Source of the DNA: Gammaproteobacteria bacterium
Lineage (GTDB): Bacteria > Pseudomonadota > Gammaproteobacteria > Pseudomonadales > Halieaceae
DNA: 8,739 bases
NCBI GenBank assembly: GCA_018222695.1
Contig: JAAEZV010000056.1
Span: 1-8,739, forward strand
Direction: 5' to 3'
Below the pieces are notes generated by a model. That model searched no databases, was not told the origin of the DNA, and saw only the letters and a program-made list of their open reading frames with translations. The first letter of the stretch is position 1; every line of letters begins with the position of its first letter. This document shows positions 6,110 through 8,739 of the stretch, piece by piece. Position numbers and translations under genes: made by a program.

Positions 6110-6199
6110 ACATTTAATCAAGGCTCGCTTAGTCGGGTCGCCCTCAATGAAGGCGCTCTGATTGAAATCGACTTCAATAAAATCGCTTGGGAAACAGCA
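6110..6199 (+). repeat. Six 15-base units encoding pentapeptide-repeat-like residues (possible gene relic)
   Basis: Reading the plus strand from 6110 gives six consecutive five-residue units with a hydrophobic third position every time (F, L, L, L, F, W). The surrounding residues are small or polar; examples are ATFNQ, VALNE and IDFNK. This fits the A(D/N)LXX pattern of pentapeptide-repeat proteins, which fold as a right-handed square beta-helix. A TGA at 6200 ends the frame. The opposite strand also reads in five-residue register (VDFNQ, SAFIE, RALIK), so the coding strand of any ancestor is uncertain. The upstream plus-strand frame, open from 5897, looks like non-coding noise and has no ribosome site. 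At DNA level the units are only loosely alike. It overlaps the last codons of the phospholipase gene on the other strand. It could be chance. Confidence 0.3.
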
Positions 6200-7748
6200 T
6201 GAAGAACCAATCCGCAATCGGCTGAAAGCTGTCCCGAGCCGGTTGCCGCTGAGTGGTTTCCACGTCGTTTTGCCACTGGAGCTTGCCGTCACCATCCAGT
6301 CTCACTTCCCAGCTATTCGACGGGGCCATGTCACGCAGGATGATTTGTGCCAGCTCGTCGGCCAGCCCCTCACTGTCAATGACAGCAATCATCTCCGAGT
6401 TAAGGAAGGCAGAGCGCGGATCCAAATTGGCGGAGCCGATGACAGCGAAGCGGCGATCGATCACCATCGATTTGGAATGAAGCCCCATATATTTGGCGGA
6501 GATGGGTAGCGTATCGACCACCGAGTCTTTGATTGCAGCATCGTGGCGGGCCTCATACAGCGATGCACCAGCTTGTAGCATCGGTGCGCGCCAAGCTTTG
6601 TAGTGACTGTTCACCGCCGGGACGTCGTGGGAGGCCAGTGAATTAGTGTGGATCCTTATGTCGACACTATTCTCGGTTAGGCCTGCCAGCAGGCTCACAC
6701 CACTGGTGTCGGGTATCAGATAGGCGTTGGTGACCAGTAGCTCTTCTTTGACTTCGGGGATCGTAGTCGTAATCCACTCATACAGATCGTTGCTGATGCC
6801 GTCTGGTCCCGGTCGGTCGGTCAATACCTCGCTGCTCCCCAAGTGAAGCGTGGGCAACAGGGCGCTGAATTCAGATTCCCAGCTTCTGGGCGTCAGCGAG
6901 AAACGCTCCAGCTCTTGAGAGCGCCGTAATTCCCGTTCCATTGCCGCGCGCTGGCTTGGCGCTGCGGCTTCCGCTTTGTCCCGCGTGGCTTGGTTGGGGT
7001 GAATGACCCAGCCGCTGTTCCAAAACAGATCAAATACGTCAGAGGTCTGTCTCGCGACTGGGCCAATGCCCATGACATCAATGTCGCGAAAATTGAAATG
7101 GTCGTGAAGACCCATGTACTCGTCACCGATATTGCGCCCCCCCACAACAGTGGCGCGATTGTCGACGGTCAGTGACTTGTTGTGCATGCGATGATTGAAC
7201 TGTTCAAAGTCCTGCGCGTAGTCCCAGCCTCGTCCCAGCGCGCTGCGGTTTTTGCTGCTGTTGAAAAGCCGGAATGAAATATTCGGGTGGGCAATCATTA
7301 GCGCACCCATGCTGTCGCGCAGCTGTTTTTGCGAGAGACTCAGCGCCAGGGTGCCAATATCGTCAATCAGGACCCGCACTCTTACGCCACGATCAGCAGC
7401 GGCCAGTAGTCGGCTGGTAATGATCAATCCGGTGCTGTCGCCATGATAGAGGTAGTACTGGGTGTCGACGCTTTGGGTGGCGGCGTCGATCAGTGCCAAT
7501 CGCCACCTCAAGGCGTCCTCGCTGCGATCGAGCAGTTTGAATCCCGAGACCGCGCTCGGGTTGTCTATCGTCTCTGGGGCCCCCACCTGAGTCTGGATGC
7601 GTTGTTCAAGTGAGGCGAGGGGGCCAGATGGCGCTGCGGGAAGCGCCTTTTCTTCTGCCGGCGCCTCATAAGGTGCGCGCACCGGCCCCGCGCACCCGGC
7701 CATAACTGTAAGTGCCAAGATCAATAGACAGCGGCGCAATAGCATCAC
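6174..7748 (-). CDS. Phospholipase D-family lipoprotein, cardiolipin synthase ClsC-like
   Basis: A 524-residue protein with two HKD catalytic motifs, as in phospholipase D and cardiolipin synthases. These enzymes form a phosphatidyl-enzyme intermediate and transfer or hydrolyse phospholipid head groups. The N-terminus is a lipoprotein signal: R5 R6, a hydrophobic core, then MAGC with the lipidated cysteine at C19. A Pro/Ala/Glu-rich spacer follows (about 20-43). HKD motif 1 is H189, K191, D196 followed by GGRNIGDEY; motif 2 is H424, K426, D431 followed by IGSANLDPRS. Both are intact, so the enzyme is probably active and anchored facing the periplasm. Length and layout resemble ClsC/YmdC-type proteins, but no ymdB-like partner is present. 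The start is either of two adjacent ATGs (7748 or 7745); no strong ribosome site precedes them. The gene ends 356 bases before E1alpha and starts 152 bases after the glycosidase stop, so it is probably a separate unit. Confidence 0.86.
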   Translation of the reverse strand: MMLLRRCLLILALTVMAGCAGPVRAPYEAPAEEKALPAAPSGPLASLEQRIQTQVGAPETIDNPSAVSGFKLLDRSEDALRWRLALIDAATQSVDTQYYLYHGDSTGLIITSRLLAAADRGVRVRVLIDDIGTLALSLSQKQLRDSMGALMIAHPNISFRLFNSSKNRSALGRGWDYAQDFEQFNHRMHNKSLTVDNRATVVGGRNIGDEYMGLHDHFNFRDIDVMGIGPVARQTSDVFDLFWNSGWVIHPNQATRDKAEAAAPSQRAAMERELRRSQELERFSLTPRSWESEFSALLPTLHLGSSEVLTDRPGPDGISNDLYEWITTTIPEVKEELLVTNAYLIPDTSGVSLLAGLTENSVDIRIHTNSLASHDVPAVNSHYKAWRAPMLQAGASLYEARHDAAIKDSVVDTLPISAKYMGLHSKSMVIDRRFAVIGSANLDPRSAFLNSEMIAVIDSEGLADELAQIILRDMAPSNSWEVRLDGDGKLQWQNDVETTQRQPARDSFQPIADWFFMLFPKRFY

Positions 7749-7850
7749 ACTGAAATACTTATGTAGACCATGTCGCGGAAAGTTTGCTCGCTTGACGCCT
7801 TAGTTGTCCACACGCTGGCATCTCCACAGATAGTCCAGGTTTCTCGGCTA

Positions 7851-7880
7851 GCCGGAGGGTGCCTTGCAAATCCCTCCGAC
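7851..7880 (-). terminator. Hairpin downstream of the glycosidase gene, candidate terminator
   Basis: The 152-base gap 7749-7900 holds a strong inverted repeat, CGGAGGG (7853-7859) with CCCTCCG (7872-7878), around a 12-base loop. Read as minus-strand RNA the stem extends to nine pairs through a G-U pair, while on the plus strand that position is a mismatch. This favours function in the minus-strand transcript of the glycosidase, whose stop is 21 bases away. No T run follows the stem, so termination may be weak or Rho-assisted. I saw no convincing promoter for the phospholipase gene in the rest of the gap. Confidence 0.45.
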
Positions 7881-7900
7881 TTGAGTGGCGATTTTTTGCG

Positions 7901-8739
7901 CTAAAAGGGTCCGCGATGTTGCGCCCACATTGTGTCGCTGATGCCGGCACGGATGATCTCTGCATAGACGCTGGCACTGTCCCGTGGTGTGCGGGCAAAG
8001 TCGTTGTCATAGTCCACAGCGAATAAACCGAATCGTGGGCCAAAGCCCTCCGCCCACTCAAAATTATCTAAATGGGACCAGTGAAAATAGCCGTCGATAT
8101 CGACGCCGAGGACGTTCATGGCGTGCCAGACTTCGCGCAGGTGAGTGACCATAAAGGTCTGGCGCAGTGAGTCGGGTTGAGCCGCGTCGGCAATGCCGTT
8201 CTCCAGTATCTGGATCGGCTTGCCGTAGCGTGTCCAAGCCTCGTTCAGCACGTCACTAAATCCAATAGGGTAAAGGGCCCACCCGAGGTCACTCTTGAGC
8301 TCTTCCGGGTCACTCGGGTCATGGGTGTGGGTGACCGGGCCTGCCGCCATAGCGTCGATATCCATTTGCACGTAAAAGCGGCCGTAATAATTGATGCCGA
8401 CATAGTCCTGAGTACCCGCAAGGCTGTCGATGTCAGCGGTGAAGTCAGTGTTGGTCATGGCGTAGTGGCCAGTCTCAATGGCGTCAAAGACATCCCAAAT
8501 GAAGGCCTGTTGCACAAACTCCGCGGTCAGTCGGTCAATCGGGTGCCAGTTTCGCCAGGGCTCGAAGGCGCGGGTGTGTTGCGTCAGGCCAACCGCAATC
8601 GACTGATCGCGCGCGTCGGCGTCGGCGTGCAGGATGCGATAGGCATCGGCATGGGCTCGAAGCAGTTGCGCGACCACCGGGGCAACATCGGCAGGGCCTG
8701 CTCGTTGCTCCAGCGGCGGGAAGATGCCCTCAATGTAGC
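7901..8739 (-). CDS. Glycoside hydrolase family 1 enzyme (beta-glycosidase), C-terminal part (cut by window edge)
   Basis: The C-terminal 279 codons of a family 1 glycosidase; the frame stays open to the window edge, so the start lies outside. The family cleaves beta-linked sugars (glucosides, galactosides, fucosides) with retention through two glutamates. The fragment begins YIEGIFPPLEQ, the region just after the NEP acid/base motif, which is out of view. GINYYGRFY follows. The nucleophile is the glutamate of ILENGIAD (codon at 8201-8203). Near the C-terminus HWSHLDNFEW, EGFGPRFGLFAVDYD and a final SASVYAEII complete the barrel. The ENG-IAD form and the following HL-x-x-x-W-H-A-M pattern recall LacS-like (archaeal-type) members more than the usual bacterial TENGAA forms; this is from memory of the family. 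No signal peptide can be judged. A full-length relative would have roughly 420-480 residues. It ends with TAG ahead of a hairpin. Confidence 0.9.
   Translation of the reverse strand, partial: YIEGIFPPLEQRAGPADVAPVVAQLLRAHADAYRILHADADARDQSIAVGLTQHTRAFEPWRNWHPIDRLTAEFVQQAFIWDVFDAIETGHYAMTNTDFTADIDSLAGTQDYVGINYYGRFYVQMDIDAMAAGPVTHTHDPSDPEELKSDLGWALYPIGFSDVLNEAWTRYGKPIQILENGIADAAQPDSLRQTFMVTHLREVWHAMNVLGVDIDGYFHWSHLDNFEWAEGFGPRFGLFAVDYDNDFARTPRDSASVYAEIIRAGISDTMWAQHRGPF

Noticed and set aside
5897..6202. Plus-strand 101-codon open frame as a real gene
   Set aside because: There is no ribosome site, the first 70 residues are low-quality Arg/Ser/Gly-rich translation, and it crosses the best candidate promoter. 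Only its last 30 residues show a pattern, reported separately.
7804..7812. TTGTCCACA as a DnaA box
   Set aside because: One mismatch to consensus and no cluster of further boxes or AT-rich unwinding region, so no replication origin is indicated.
7759..8061. Minus-strand open frame overlapping the glycosidase end in another frame
   Set aside because: The glycosidase frame there carries the conserved HWSHLDNFEW and terminal motifs without interruption, so this is not a frameshift or second gene.

Overview
The window looks like chromosomal DNA from a heterotrophic, probably marine, gammaproteobacterium. The evidence is a TonB-dependent receptor with the EEVVVTA motif, a LysE/RhtB exporter, an acetoin-dehydrogenase-type 2-oxo acid dehydrogenase operon, an HKD-family phospholipase D lipoprotein and a family 1 glycosidase, all in moderately GC-rich DNA with AGGAG-type ribosome binding sites and several GTG starts. 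The taxonomic placement is inference from gene content. I saw no rRNA, tRNA, CRISPR array, transposase or integrase.

Layout, left to right. (1) Positions 1-443, minus strand: the first 147 codons of a TonB-dependent outer-membrane receptor, running off the left edge. (2) Positions 444-641: a divergent control region with an inverted repeat that straddles candidate -10 boxes facing both ways. (3) Positions 642-2542, plus strand: a LysE/RhtB amino-acid exporter followed 41 bases later by an MFS transporter of the anion:cation symporter (hexuronate/sugar-acid) type, probably co-transcribed. (4) Positions 2543-2624: a short convergent gap with an imperfect hairpin. (5) Positions 2625-5817, minus strand: a tight three-gene operon for E1alpha, E1beta and E2 of an acetoin-dehydrogenase-like complex. 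(6) Positions 5818-6173: a 356-base non-coding stretch with a candidate operon promoter, several inverted repeats and a short pentapeptide-repeat-like coding trace. (7) Positions 6174-7748, minus strand: a phospholipase D/cardiolipin-synthase-like lipoprotein. (8) Positions 7749-7900: a gap with a hairpin behind the next gene. (9) Positions 7901-8739, minus strand: the C-terminal 279 codons of a family 1 glycosidase, running off the right edge.

How the genes may work together. E1alpha and E1beta form the thiamine-diphosphate-dependent decarboxylase/cleavage component, and E2 carries the lipoyl arm and makes the acyl-CoA. The complex also needs an E3 (dihydrolipoamide dehydrogenase), which is absent here and must be supplied from elsewhere. 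The receptor, sugar-acid-type MFS carrier and glycosidase are consistent with carbohydrate scavenging, but nothing in the sequence links them into one regulated pathway.

Most of the window is ordinary. I found no convincing undescribed multi-gene system. The most interesting parts are non-coding: the 5818-6200 region and the divergent promoter near 520-575. Two annotated starts were moved inward because internal start codons have good ribosome binding sites: the exporter to 642 and E1alpha to 5817.
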